From: Paramarasmius palmivorus
Taxonomy: Eukaryota > Basidiomycota > Agaricomycetes > Agaricales > Marasmiaceae
Length of the DNA: 64,000 nucleotides
Reading direction: 5' to 3'
NCBI GenBank assembly: GCA_037176845.1
Contig: JAYKXP010000016.1
Span: forward strand, 124,001 to 188,000
Below, one piece after another: positions 1 through 11,125 of this stretch. Position 1 is the first letter of the stretch; every line of letters begins with the position of its first letter. Made by a program: the position numbers and the translations under genes. The notes under the pieces are model-generated. The model was not told the DNA's origin and made no database searches. It worked only from the letters and a program-made list of their open reading frames with translations.

Positions 1-2668
1 TGATGTCTGCCTTGAATGGTCATATTCTTCAGGCTCGCCAACTAGCCTTCCACTCTCACTCAGTACTCGCACTCTTGTCGGTGACGACAGCCCAGAGTCT
101 GCCCCTTGCCTTCTCCTTCTCCGTCTCCTGAAGCCGCCTGACGGGTCATCGAGGTCACTCTCTTCCACTGCCGATCCATTCGGCCCTTCCTCTCGGAGAT
201 CGTCCTCATCGTCAGCGGATATAACGTCCTCTCCATGCTTTCCACGTGCACTAACAGGATCGCTCCAGCTTGTTATTCGGTTAGCGGTAAAAGGTCTCAT
301 TCTACTGCTCCACGGCCTTTTGCCTGCTCCAAGGGTCTTGCTCAGCTCCTCCAGTTTACTGTCTACAGCTTTTAAGCCCAAGCCCGTGTATTTGGAGTTG
401 GTGCTCGAACTCAGGGACACGCCACCAACGCTGTCTTTCTTACTCATGGGTACGGCAGCAGAGCCAGCGCGACTAATTGGCGGGGATATCTTTGCGTTCC
501 ACATTGCAAAAGATTTCGGCGTTCTAGGGTCATCGGAGACCGGAGACACTTGACCGCTGGAGAGCAGATCGTCATCGTCTCCTTCCCTGCGTATTGAATC
601 AGTTGTATGATTTAATAGTAAGATGCGGACGGCATACCCAAATGGCGGCAGGAGTGGCGATCGTTGGCCATCAGCCAGAGGTAGAGGCGTAGAGACGCCA
701 GACGCGTTCTTGCTGCTTTCTCCAAAAGCAGGTAAAAGCAATCTACCTCCCTTCCGAGATGAAAGAGAATTGCCTGGAGTAGTGGACGAGAGATCGACGA
801 TGTTTCCAAGACTCCCGTTAACTGAGTGCGAAATAGATGACTTTGGTGTTCGCTTGGTTTTCGATAACCTGTTATCAATTTTTGATATCCTGACAAGAAT
901 GAGATTACAGACTAGTGATTAACTGCAGAACTCACCCAGTCCAAGACTCTATCTTTCCCCTCACTCGACTCGTTCCCATACCCCATATGCCACCACCGGC
1001 ACCTTCTTCTTCAGTACTTCGTCCGTCTGACTTCTCAGGGTGTGCACTTTGAGTACGACGGAAGCCTGGTCTATCGTTATAGTCCGTGTCTCCGTCACTC
1101 CATAGCGTGGTTCCCTTTCTCTCTACTTTCTCTTCCAAGAGCGGACCCATTCCATCGTCAGATTTCTCCTTGTCTTCTAATTCGCGTTCCAGCTGCCTTT
1201 TGCGGTCATTATCCCGCTCGGCGATCCGCTCTCTCAATCTGGCGACAAGGAGCACATTGCCGCTCCATAATCCCCTGACAGTCCCTGCTACGCCTCCAAC
1301 GCCTGACTCTTTGTCTATGTCCTTTGAAGGTTGTTTGAGTTTTGGCTTAGAGGCCCGTACTTTCTTGATAGCAGTACTAGGTGATAAACCATCTTCGCTA
1401 TCAACGCTGTCCCTTCTGCCTTCTCCACGTTCTTTCTCTTTTTCTCTTTTCTCCTTCTCTTTGTCCTTCTCTTTCTCTCGTTCCTTCTCCTTCTTTTCTA
1501 AACGCTTGCGGCCAACCACAGCATGAATGAACTCGGGAAGGTCTGCAGTAGGCACCAATATGGACGCTGCCGCGTTACTGGGCGTGTCCTTCGCTCCAGT
1601 AGGAAGGGGTAAGGCGCGTGGAAAGTGCAAGTTGCTTATGGGTAAAGGCAACTTTGACTTGCTCTCGTCATCGTTACGGTCCTTGTAAGCATTCGAGATG
1701 CTAACACGAGAGCCTTTCAGTACTTTCGCGTCGTAAGCACTGAATATAGACTCGACGAGTGACCGCGTAAGAATGGTAGGAGTGTCATTGGACGGTGCCA
1801 GATTCGTTGGCGGGGATTGTGATTTCAGAGCAAGGGAATGGATCGTCGGGACGTTGGGCATCGAATAGGTGTGCTGATGTGACAGAGTGTGCGGAGATTG
1901 AGACATTGCGCAGTGACTCCGCAAGGATGCCAGGAATAATTGCGGATGTAAGAAGGGATCTTTGGGAACGGAGTTGTGATTATGGGACGAAAGACCAACA
2001 AGCCTGTTTCTGACGGCGAGGAGAAGACTGAGTAGACCTGCGACAGTGGACGGGTCTGCTGTCCGTGACGTGGTATCGAGTCCCCCCACCAAGCTTCCTA
2101 CGTCTGCTAGCCATGAGCATATTCCTTCAATAGATGCGTCACACATCAATCCGTCTATTGGGCCATTATAATACCCAAAGACGATAAGTGACGCTTGTAT
2201 CAGCTTGATCAACTCCAACACGGAGGGCGTAAATAGCGTCTCTGTCTTGGTAGATTCCACCATATGGTACGCATTGACAAAGCGTTCCTTTGTGGTATCG
2301 CTAGGTTCTTCCAGGGTGAGTGCACTCCTTCCGCTGATGCCTAACCGCTGCAATCCTATGTTGGTGTATAACTGGTCCTTGACTCTATCGAATTCTCCAT
2401 CTGGAATAGGAAGAATAGTGTAGTCGGAACGAAAATGAGCTAGAGAAGTGACGAGAAGAGTGCCATAGGGGGTGTGCTTGGGTCGAGCGGCAGTGTTCTG
2501 ATTGTCCTCGGTGTCGTCGTCGTCGCCTGCGACTACGGAGATCCTATGGCTCGAATCACCCGTGTGAACGACTAGAAATGGCCTTTTGCGACGTTGCAGT
2601 ATCCAGGGCTGGACAGCGTAAAGCTGGAAACCATTGAGCTGGATGCCTGTTGACGCGGGATGAAGCAT
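1..2668 (-). CDS. STB6-like protein (Sin3-binding family), 3' end beyond window
   Basis: The protein opens with a domain resembling the N-terminal domain of fungal STB2/STB6 proteins, known as Sin3 histone-deacetylase-associated factors. Visible motifs are NGFQLYAVQPWI, a TGDSSHR stretch, ILPIPDGEFDRVKDQ and LQRLGISGRS, all in about the first 130 residues. The remainder is low-complexity and charged, including a Lys/Glu-rich KEKEKEREKEKDK tract near 1430-1500. The first exon runs 2668-937. An intron at about 889-936 (GTGAGT to CAG) joins it to an open frame that continues to base 1, so the C-terminus is missing. A further 51-nt GT-AG segment near 587-637 could be a second in-frame intron or could be retained. 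The start at 2668 is the first ATG of the open frame. The frame stays open upstream with plausible family residues (LKERLGEVSYFGTL), so a short 5' exon may be missed. Role in Sin3-dependent repression is inferred from the family only. Confidence 0.72.
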
Positions 2669-2752
2669 AAGAGTTCCGAAATAGGAAACCTCTCCGAGTC
2701 TTTCTTTCAGGTCAAGCGAACGCGAAATTATGCATGTTCGAGTATATATAAG

Positions 2753-4075
2753 TTATGGATATAAAGAAATCTCTAGCATCCTGATTACATGTACCCTAAG
2801 GCTAGTTTTCATTCTTTCAACGTCCATCCTCCTACTTCTTTTCGGTACGATGACCCATCTGTAGTGCATTTCATTAGAATTGCAGTTGGGCTTGACGAGA
2901 GCTGACTTACAAAGACTGATTTCTTGTAGCGAAGGACACATTTTACTCAATTTCTTCACATCTTCTTCGACTTGTTGGGATTTTGGGGCTAACTTGAAGG
3001 CAGGTGGATCATAATACGTGAACCTCTTGAGCGCCCTGAGCCTAGCAAAGTAAAGAGCGGTACGCTCTACGTCCTGATGTGAGAATTGATTTGAGGCATT
3101 GATAGCCTGCAGTAAATGTCAACGAAACAGTCGAGAATCGGACGGGTAGAAAACTCACCACTAGATCTCCATTCCTAGAGAATATCACCAAACTGCTCAA
3201 CTCGGGCAACATGCGAGATACCAGGTCCAGTATGAAATGCGCAGTAAAGCTAGCCTCAAAGGCAAGTGAAAGGCCCTTCCCTCTATCGCGAACTTTTTCG
3301 AGAGCGTTCAGTTGTTGCTCGGGAATGTTTGGTTGGGGAATCGAGCTGCCGTCTAAAGTCATTTTAATGACAATTGATTCCAGTGCAATCGCATCGGTGG
3401 CAATATGGTCTAGGAAATTGAGGGGACCTGAATATGACTTGAGCTTTAAAAGGGCGACTCGCTCCCCCGGAACGGGAACTATGATGTTGTGGAAATTCTG
3501 GCGAGTTTCAATAGTGACATGCTTAAGTTGCGTATGCCTCTTGAGGAACTCCAAAACTCCGAAGGCATTCATATCGCACGATAATCCAAAATAAAATGTG
3601 GCAAGATCTGGAAAGGTGCAATGGGATAGACACAATTGGATATGATCGGGAGTTTCGACTTCGAGGAGGATGCGAAGATCCCGCAATCTTTCTAGCCGTA
3701 GCAGAACGGTGTTGATTAGAGTTACAAGGGACCTAGATTCGTAGCTGTTCCTAGAAGGGTAGTCAGAAATGCTGCTTATAACTGAGCTGGGATATTCACG
3801 CACTCTAAAGCCGATATCAGAACCAGATGAAACTCCTTGACGAGATTGGCCAAATTGCGGTCGCTTGTCATAATGGTCCGGGAGAAGTTTTCAAAGGAAG
3901 TAGCTGTCTTGAAGGTGGCACGGTCATAGAGCATAGGCTTGACTATTGCTTGGAACCGCTTGCAGGACCTCGAAAGTCGTGCTCGTTCCCTTTGTCCAAT
4001 AACCAAAGTAGCAATTTGCGTGAGGATTTCATTAGGTATCGTCTCGAATGAACGACGTGATCCTTGCTTGACCAT
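2753..4075 (-). CDS. F-box-like protein
   Basis: The N-terminus has an F-box-like motif (IPNEILTQIATLVIG, residues about 13-27, then a region ending KPMLYD). This is the arrangement typical of the very large Agaricomycete F-box family, whose members recruit substrates to SCF ubiquitin ligases. The rest is a leucine-rich, divergent C-terminal region of about 330 residues ending in a CPSLQEISL segment. Introns seen: 3751-3803 (GTGCGT to CTTCTAG), joining ALE to NSYESRSL, and one near 3099-3158 (GTGAGT to CTGCAG). A last optional intron near the 3' end could alter the final 40 residues. The gene is head-to-head with the RabGGTase gene, with its start only about 110 bp away, so the two probably share a promoter. 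The substrate is unknown. Confidence 0.7.
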
Positions 4076-4187
4076 TGTGCAGCCTATTCTTGGAATTTAG
4101 CTTTAGATTCAAAGCCTTTCATGGCCTGCGCACCTTGTGGTAAAAAAGACAGAGTCGAATAGCCGACGTGATGTCACGGCAAACACG

Positions 4188-5473
4188 ATGTCTGCCTCTC
4201 TTCTCATACCACAACATGTCTCCTACATTCAGGACCTTGGAAAGGTGCGATACATTTTACCCGAACTAAATCAAAGCTCATGATAAACCAGAATAAAGAT
4301 CTTGCATACCATCTCACTGCGCATCTTCGGATGAATGGGGTCTATTGGGGACTCACCGCTTTACATATAATGGGTCATCCCGAAGCGCTTGACCGAGAGG
4401 AGACCATTGCATATGTCCTCAGCTGTTGGGTGGATGAGGAGGGTGCATTTGGAGCACATCCAGGCCACGATCCTCACTTGCACAGCTCGCTGAGTGCAAT
4501 ACAAGTGCTGCTGATGGTGGACGCAATCGACAAGATACCAGATGTAGACCGCCTTGTCAAGTGTGAGTGATCAATTTACCTCAGGGTCAACGACTGTTAT
4601 TCATGATACCTTCAGATATATTGAGCCTGCAGCACCCATCGGGTGTATTCGCAGGTGATAAATGGGGCGAATACGACACCAGATTCACGTTTTGTGCAAT
4701 CAACGCCCTCTCCCTTTTAGGCCGGCTTGTGGACCTCGACATTCCGAAAACCGTCGAATACATCGAACAGTGCAGAAACTATGATGGTGGGTTTGGTTCC
4801 ACAAAGGGTGCTGAGAGCCATGCTTCGCAAGGTACTTTAAACTCCCAAGCCCTGATGTACCGCCTGACTGTTCACAGTATACGTGTGCCTAGGCACCCTC
4901 GCAATCCTTGATCGTCTTGATCTAGTTGAGGTCCCCACGCTAGCATGGTGGCTTGCAGAACGGCAGTTACCCAATGGCGGTCTTAATGGACGACCGGAAA
5001 AACTGGAAGATGTGATTCCAATACCTTGGTGTGTGACTTCGAATACTGATACACTTCCATCTAGGTGTGTTACAGTTTCTGGGTCCTGTCTTCCCTAGCA
5101 GTATTGAATAAAGTGCATTGGATTGATGCCGAGAAGTTGATACAATTTATCTTATCTGCGCAGGTGCGTAAATCTCATCAAGTCTCTCGCAGAGACAACA
5201 CCTCACAACGTTCTCCCAGGATACGGATAATGGTGGGATTGCAGACCGGCCTGGCGACGTGGCTGACGTTTTTCATACAGTATTCGGCGTTGCTGGTGGG
5301 TGGGACTGTTTATCAAGTGAAGTGACTAAGCCGCAATTGGTTCGCTAGGTCTCTCAATACTAGGTTATCCTGGCCTCGTCGACTTGGATCCTATCTATTG
5401 CATGCCAGCAAAATTAATAGAATCAATGGGGCTCCGGAAAGGATGGAAAGCACTGGAGCGGAGAACAACTTGA
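4188..5473 (+). CDS. BET2: Rab geranylgeranyltransferase beta subunit (type II GGTase)
   Basis: This is the catalytic subunit that attaches geranylgeranyl groups to C-terminal cysteines of Rab GTPases presented by the Rab escort protein, so it supports all vesicle traffic. Seven exons join cleanly: 4188-4244, 4292-4562, 4616-4831, 4878-5011, 5065-5163, 5220-5295 and 5349-5473, giving 978 nt and 325 residues, the normal family length. Prenyltransferase repeats are visible ([43 protein letters not shown]). The zinc ligands are present: Asp and Cys in EDVCYSFW and His in DVFHTVFG. The start ATG at 4188 is required because the first intron removes an in-frame stop. Introns are 46-56 nt. It shares its upstream region with the F-box gene and is convergent with G6PD. 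Confidence 0.95.
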
Positions 5474-5780
5474 CCGTGTGTCAATTGACAGGGTTCACAA
5501 GTTCCATGCGTTGAAATGTCGTTACTGTGAAGCATTGTACTGGTATATGTACCTTGGATGACAGGTCCCGAATAGATGCAATATCGTTAATTTTCGTGAA
5601 ACGCTCTAATTGGTCACAGTACAGATATACAGCGATTTAATTTCCTTACTGCACACTTGAAGTTTGCTTGTACACATATTCCTTCGTCTATCAGAGAGAA
5701 GCCAAACTAGCCACAGGCCATATGCTACAAATCACCCAATCAGTATTGAGTTGGCCACGGATCGAGCTCACGAGTACTCA
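5474..5780. other. Convergent 3' intergenic region
   Basis: This is the 3' flank shared by the RabGGTase beta gene and the convergent G6PD gene. It is AT-rich; no open frame with family similarity and no structured RNA was recognised. It probably holds both 3' UTRs and polyadenylation sites. Confidence 0.6.
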
Positions 5781-7605
5781 CTATCCATTGTCAGCCCGTT
5801 TGAAGCCGTATTTTTGGACAAACGGATCCAGCTCCTTGGGCCCACGGGATCCGTAAGGATAGGGAACAGGGCGGGGTCTCTGTCCATCTTTTCCATCTAT
5901 CCAGTGCAAAATCGGTGTGAAGATCTACGAGAAGAATGTTCCAATCAGTATTGTTTCTCATCATTTGACGGGAGCGAGAAACGAAGAACGAACCTTCCAG
6001 GCGACTTCCAATTCATCGTCTCTGACAAAGTTGGAATGGTCTCCCTTTAATGCATCCAAAATAAGAGCTTCATATGCCTCGGGTATCTTTGCGTCGGTAA
6101 ATCTCCTCTTGTATGTCAGATCCATTTCCGTAGGAATTGCTCGTGTGTATAGACCGGGCGTCTTTGCATTGAGTTTCAGGTAGACGGCTTCAGAGGGCTG
6201 GATACGGAGGACGAGTTCATTTCGGGCAATGTCCTTGAAGATGCCTTGAGTGACATCTTTGAACTGAATGCGGACTTCGACTTTCGCTTCGTTCAAAGCT
6301 ATGAACGGAGTGAGCAAATCATGTCATGTCGATGTGAAGTGCTAAGAAGTATACCTTTTCCGGCTTTCAGGATAAACGGAACTCCCTCCCATCTGGGATT
6401 GTTGATCCAGAGCGTGGTGGCCGCAAAGGTGGGACAGACAGACTGAGGAGGCACCGTGTCATCATCGAGGTATCCCGGTTTACCGTTGGCAGCAACATAT
6501 TGGCCCAAGAGCGTGTCTCCACGCTCGATGGGTGGGATGGCACGGAGAACTTTGACCTGGACGCAAGAGATAAGCCAGGCTGATAAAGACAGATGATGTA
6601 ACGGCGCACTTTTTCGTCGCGGATATCCTCTGCGGAAAATGAGACCGGCCGTTCCATGGCTATGATACTAAGAACCTGTAGCAAATCTGATCATGAATAC
6701 GTTAGCGTTAGAAAGCTTTTTAAATTGCCATCAACACGCACGGTTCTGTAAGATATCACGAATGATGCCAAACTCATCAAAGTAGCCGCCACGTCCTTCT
6801 GTACCGAATGGCTCCTTGAAAGTGATCTGAACGTTGCTGATGGAGTTCTTATCCCAAGCGGCGTTCATGGCCACGTTGGCGAACCGCAAGACGAGAATGT
6901 TCTTCACCATCTCCTTGCCCAGGTAGTGGTCAATACGGAAAGTCTCGTCCTCCGTCCAGTATTGCTTGACGGATCTAAGGAGCTCCCTGCACGAATCGAG
7001 GTCCTTTCCAAAGGGTTTCTCTATGATGATACGGTTGATGCCACCCTTGGGGACATAACAGTGTTCCTTTAGGTTTTTGCAAACGGGGATGAAGACACTG
7101 GGAGGAAGGGCGAGGTAGAAGAGTCGATTGCGTTCCTTGGATTGGTATCCGGCTTCGATCTCTTCGAGATGTTTGTTGAGGTTATCGAAAGCAGCACCGT
7201 CCTCGTAATCACCGGCGACGTATGTGCAGAATGCCTTGAACTCCTCGATCTTTTTGGCGATCTCCGGGTCATCGTTGGGATTCTTGATGTACTGTGTAGC
7301 CCTCTTGTGGAACTCTGCTCTGTCCATCTTTGTGCGAGCATAGCCCACGATTTTGACATCGCGAGGCAAGAAGCCTTGTGTATAGAGTCCGAAGAGAGCT
7401 GGAAGGGTCTGTGATACGATGAGAATGAATACTATCGGATATCGCAGTGTCAGACGAGTCTATTCACCTTTTTCTTTGCGAGATCTCCAGAGGCACCAAG
7501 CACTGGGAGATGGCGACGTCAGCGAGCACTGGTATTGGTAAGACTGATAAAATGCTGACCGATGATGATGGTGTTGTCCTTGAGCTGTTCATGGGAGGTC
7601 TCCAT
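5781..7605 (-). CDS. ZWF1: Glucose-6-phosphate 1-dehydrogenase
   Basis: It oxidises glucose-6-phosphate to 6-phosphogluconolactone with NADP+, the committing step of the cytosolic oxidative pentose phosphate pathway and a main NADPH source. The NADP fold is marked by LGASGDLAKKK near residues 16-27, with EKPFGKDL further on. The active-site signature RIDHYLGKE is intact, as is the ITFKEPFGTEGRGGYFDE region. The protein ends in a conserved YPYGSRGPKELD segment. The ATG at 7605 gives METSHEQLKDNT; the first intron is GTCAGC to CCCAG, and at least five more follow, including one ending near 6301 that joins GK to ALNEAKVEVR. The total of roughly 500 residues is normal. It is divergently transcribed from the THOC5-like gene across about 405 bp containing nested inverted repeats. 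Confidence 0.96.
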
Positions 7606-8010
7606 GGAAGGAATGGTTCCAGAAAGTGAGCGCTCTCGAGTCATTGTAAGAGAAAGTGTAGAGTGAGGAGAAGGATGTGGTATGAGAAGAAGGGTTTGTT
7701 GGGCGACGCGGTAATGATCTCGATGGTGATGTTATACCATATCCGGCCCGGTGATGCGGCAACTTGCCGGATTTCTCACCGGTCTGATTTTCTAGCGAAC
7801 GTTCACTGCGAAAAGTCCTAGAGAACGGTTTTTTTTCTTGTTTCTGAGAGAAAAAATACCAAATGAATCTCTGCGATAACCATAAATGTATTCAACAGTA
7901 AAGACAAGAACGAAACCGGTCTTGTTTACTAGACCTTTTTATGTCAGCACACTAGGAATCCCGAACAGATTGGTCATCTCTTCATTTACATTTTCATCTT
8001 TACCCCGTCT
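7606..8010. promoter_or_regulatory. Divergent promoter of G6PD and THOC5-like gene with nested inverted repeats
   Basis: The spacer separates two divergent start codons. It contains a compact double palindrome: outer arms CCGGTGA (7748-7754) and TCACCGG (7776-7782) enclose inner arms CGGCAA (7757-7762) and TTGCCG (7764-7769). Both pairs are perfect. It lies about 145 bp from the G6PD start. A dimeric transcription-factor site or cruciform is possible. No coding sequence was seen. Confidence 0.55.
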
Positions 8011-8776
8011 ATGACCGAAAGAGATCAAGTCATCCAGAATCTGAGAGACCTTGCCTCTCCAGAAAACAAGGAAAATGACTTGGATGCCATCCAAATACGT
8101 GCCTCAGCCCTCGTAGCTCGCTTGAAAGCTCTTAATCGTGCTGCGAACCTCGCGACTCGTACCCAAAAGGATGCAACGGCCGTGGCGCGTCAAGAAATGG
8201 ACCAATCCTATCTTGGTCTACAGAATTTGCTCTATGAAAAGAGACACCTAGAGCGTGAAATAGAGAAATGTCGACAATTTGCGTGCGTGTTGTAGTGTTC
8301 TTCCTTGTGATCAGTTGCTGACAGTCAGTAGTTCAGTATACCAGGACGTGCCCTTGTATTCTCTTGACGAATTCCAGGCGCTAGCTCCAGAGGAAGCACG
8401 GACACAAGAAGTCATGCAAGACGAGCACCAGCTTATGCTAAACCGACTGAGCTTCGAGCTTGCAGAACGGCAAAGGTGAGGCCGCCTAAGCTGGTCAAAA
8501 TCTGCTTTGGACTAATCCCGACTGAATTAGATTGGCCCAAAGACGAAAAGAGCTCCTTCAAGCCAAGGAAGAGCTCATGAAGGAGAGCAAACAGAAGAAT
8601 GTCACATTGGATAGCGTGAAACTGCAAATAGATACCCTCGTCAAGGCAAGTAATTGGGTATAGTTCATTCCATCGTGTACTTAATGCTTCCCTAGACTGC
8701 TTCGGAGATACAAAAGAAGGTCAACGAACTCGTTCAACCATTACCAGCGTCAGACATTGCCATGTCAACAACTTAG
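8011..8776 (+). CDS. THO complex subunit 5-like protein (short form)
   Basis: It resembles fungal THOC5 (Fms-interacting protein), a component of the THO/TREX complex that couples transcription to mRNA export. Four exons (8011-8282, 8329-8475, 8531-8645, 8696-8776) give 615 nt and 204 residues. Family hallmarks are EKRHLEREIEKCRQF, the YQDVPLYSLDEFQALAP segment at the middle, and a long C-terminal coiled coil (RRKELLQAKEELMKE to LQIDTLVK). The last intron (8646-8695) begins GCAAGT, so it is a GC-AG intron; using the nearby GT instead would break the coiled coil. The protein is much shorter than animal THOC5, covering only the N-terminal coiled-coil part, as in other fungi. It shares a promoter with G6PD. 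Confidence 0.82.
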
Positions 8777-9147
8777 CGAACATTCTCGAAAAGCACTATA
8801 TGCTGAAGGATACCTTTGACGACAAAGCCTACTCTACACATCCAAGACGACAATGGGATATCGGACCTCTGTATGTAAAGAAAATCGGAGGCCGGGGGTG
8901 GGACTGGACTCTGGAATGGACGGGGTGAAATGCGGCGGTAAAGCCAGGAAGATAACCAGAAGAGACAACGGTGAGATTGGCTCAAGTTAATGGGGATGAT
9001 GGGAGTACGTATATTATACAATGTGTTGTTAAGACCAGCAGAAGAAAAGTCAGATGGATATAAATGATACACTGTCACCAATAAGATAAATGGCGAGGAA
9101 GGGGATAGCAATGGTGGTGATGGAAGTAGAAATGCAGTTGACGAACA

Positions 9148-10016
9148 TTACTCTCCGTCACTGATGTCGCTCATCTCTTCGTCTTCGTCTTCATCCTTGT
9201 CGTCGGAAGCAGCGGCATTGGCAAGTTCCTTTGTAGCAAATCGCTGGACGTAGTCTGAGAATTCAATTAGTTACAGCTTGCCATTTACATGTACCTCACA
9301 CGCACCTTTCACCTTCGCATCGTACTCCTTCGGATGGCGCATGAGCAACGCTGCTGCCTCTCCGTTCAAAGGATCATTGGGGTTCGGATACCGAAGCAAT
9401 TGAGGAAGGAAGACTTCAAAGATGTTGATCATATCTTTGTTACTAATGAGAACTAGTATAGCACACGAGTCACAGTAATAGGACATACCGAACATTGGAG
9501 ACCAAGTCTGGTTTATGACGTCCAAACAGACAGAGCCACTTCTAGGAATAAAAGGGTGATGGCTGAGCTGTGCTAAGATGCGGGGTAAGATAGGAAGCGT
9601 ACAACTCGTCGATGTTCGGGTGGAATATCTTGTTCATGAAGCCGATACTGGGCGACTTGTAAGGGTATTGGTCGGGTAGTTCTACGTGAATCTTCCACAC
9701 TCCATTGGCGAACGGGGCTGGGAGATGTATCAGCACATAGGTTGTAGAACAAAGAGATAGTAACCGTTGGACTCACTCTCATCCGGACCATGGAACAGTA
9801 CGTAGAACTCCTGCATGTTATCATTCACCAGAGAGACGTCATAGTCGGACATTAACCTAAACGAAATGGTGCATTAATAGGGCGTCGTCGAGATTCAAAG
9901 TCGGGGTCATACAGCTTCATAACGTCGGTCTCGATGCGGCGTTTACTCTGGGATGCGTATACACCATACAATCGTCAGTCTAGTCATCGAGGAAGAAAGT
10001 ACGTGAAACTCATCAT
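9148..10016 (-). CDS. UBC8: Ubiquitin-conjugating enzyme E2, Ubc8/UBE2H type
   Basis: This E2 carries ubiquitin as a thioester and passes it to substrates with an E3. Yeast Ubc8 works with the GID ligase on gluconeogenic enzymes. Conserved blocks are [15 protein letters not shown] at the N-terminus, [34 protein letters not shown] and [15 protein letters not shown], which holds the catalytic cysteine. The C-terminus is an acidic tail ([17 protein letters not shown]), typical of this subtype. At least five introns interrupt it; one ends TTCCTAG just before the active-site exon. The first exon is tiny: ATG at 10016 (or 10013) followed by GTACTT, with the CAGAG acceptor giving the KRRIETD frame. 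That start is inferred from the family N-terminus and is less certain than the rest. Confidence 0.93.
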
Positions 10017-10566
10017 AATGAGACAGGAGGGGTGTCTGGGATTCTAGTCAAAGTCGAGAGGTTCAGGCGCAATGAAAGGAGATGGGAGTCAGAATTGAGA
10101 TCTCCGCCACTACACATAAGCGGCCATATATAGCGAATTGCCGAGTTCCTAGGCTATCACCAAGCCTCACGAACACCACAACACCCGCAGTGTGCAGTAC
10201 ACATGTATCGATTATCAGAAATAGGAATACTCTTCTACAACGCAGTAATAATCCCCTCTCGCACACGGATATGGCAATCCTCGACTTCTTCCACTTGACT
10301 GTGGGTTTCGCCCTGCACCCGTTTCGCCGGTTACCGAGTTCGGGGCGGTTCCTCGTTCGCCGGTCGCTCGCCAAGCTAAGAGGACAGCTTATCGAAAGCT
10401 GTCAATGTCTAGTCCGTTTCCAGAACTGTTTGGAAACATACCTAGCCAAAACAAACCAAACCCGACAATTATCACCATTTCTTCTTGGGAGTGGGTCAGT
10501 AGATGTCCTTCTCTGCGGTGGTGCATGGCCACACTGCGAAGAGATCAGTCAGAAATAGGCCTTGAG
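10017..10566. other. Intergenic region with two perfect hairpins
   Basis: No gene is supported here. A 158-codon plus-strand open frame (10082-10558) lacks recognisable similarity and is probably chance. Two inverted repeats lie close together: GACAGCTT/AAGCTGTC with a 5-nt loop (10383-10403) and GTTTCCA/TGGAAAC (about 10415-10436). They sit about 130-185 bp beyond the stop codon of the small membrane-protein gene to the right, so they may belong to its 3' region or to the UBC8 promoter. Confidence 0.45.
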
Positions 10567-10847
10567 CTATGGACCGCGGGGCACTAACAATAACATGAGT
10601 GCTGCGATGGCCAGCATCGCTATCACAGTCTGCGTGAAGTGTAGAGCATCTAATCAAACGTCAATATGAGGTTACTGCCAGTAATTCGGAAGACGTACTA
10701 AAGGACGAAAGCACGTTCGTTAGCAAGTAACCAGCAGCAAGAGCTCCAAAGACTGAGAACAAGTCAAACGCCCCATTCCAAAATCGACCTATCAAACGAT
10801 TTACCTCCGATAGCTGAGCGTATAGGGTTTTCGCGAAATAGAGGCAT
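10567..10847 (-). CDS. 59-residue two-helix membrane protein, function unknown
   Basis: Three short exons join into a small protein of 59 residues. Exon 1 encodes MPLFRENPIRSAIG. An intron of about 53 nt (GTAAAT to CTCAG) follows, then VFGALAAGYLLTNVLSSF, a second intron (GTACGT to GATTAG), and a last exon with HFTQTVIAMLAIAALMLLLV before the stop at 10567. Two hydrophobic segments (about residues 15-32 and 37-55) predict a helical hairpin in a membrane with a short basic head. Both introns have proper splice signals and keep the frame, which argues for a real gene. I do not recognise the family. It lies in the same orientation as the two MARVEL-like genes upstream. Alternative reading without the first intron gives a longer, less convincing protein. 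Confidence 0.6.
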
Positions 10848-11125
10848 GAAGACAAGCTAGTTGGGAATGGGTAGGACAATCAGATTTAACGGATTTGGCG
10901 CATTGGCATTAGTAGCTGCCTGGCGCAACCCATGAGGAATTCGACACGACGCTGACACGAGGCGGGGGCAGGTTCGCTGAGATCACGCATAATCATTGCA
11001 CGCAAGAAAGGTGATAGAAATGGGGCACAGGGTGCGTATCAGTACGTACTGTCCGAAACTCTATTGTTTTAAATATCTTTCATTTCATAGATCGCATCCT
11101 TTTTTTCGGGGTACCCTTGACCCCA

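Noticed and set aside
1086..1526. 146-codon antisense open frame within the STB6-like gene
   Set aside because: Ser/Phe/Leu-rich mirror of the Lys/Glu-rich coding tract on the other strand.
10082..10558. 158-codon plus-strand open frame between UBC8 and the small membrane gene
   Set aside because: No recognisable domain, odd composition, no splice signals or promoter; probably chance.
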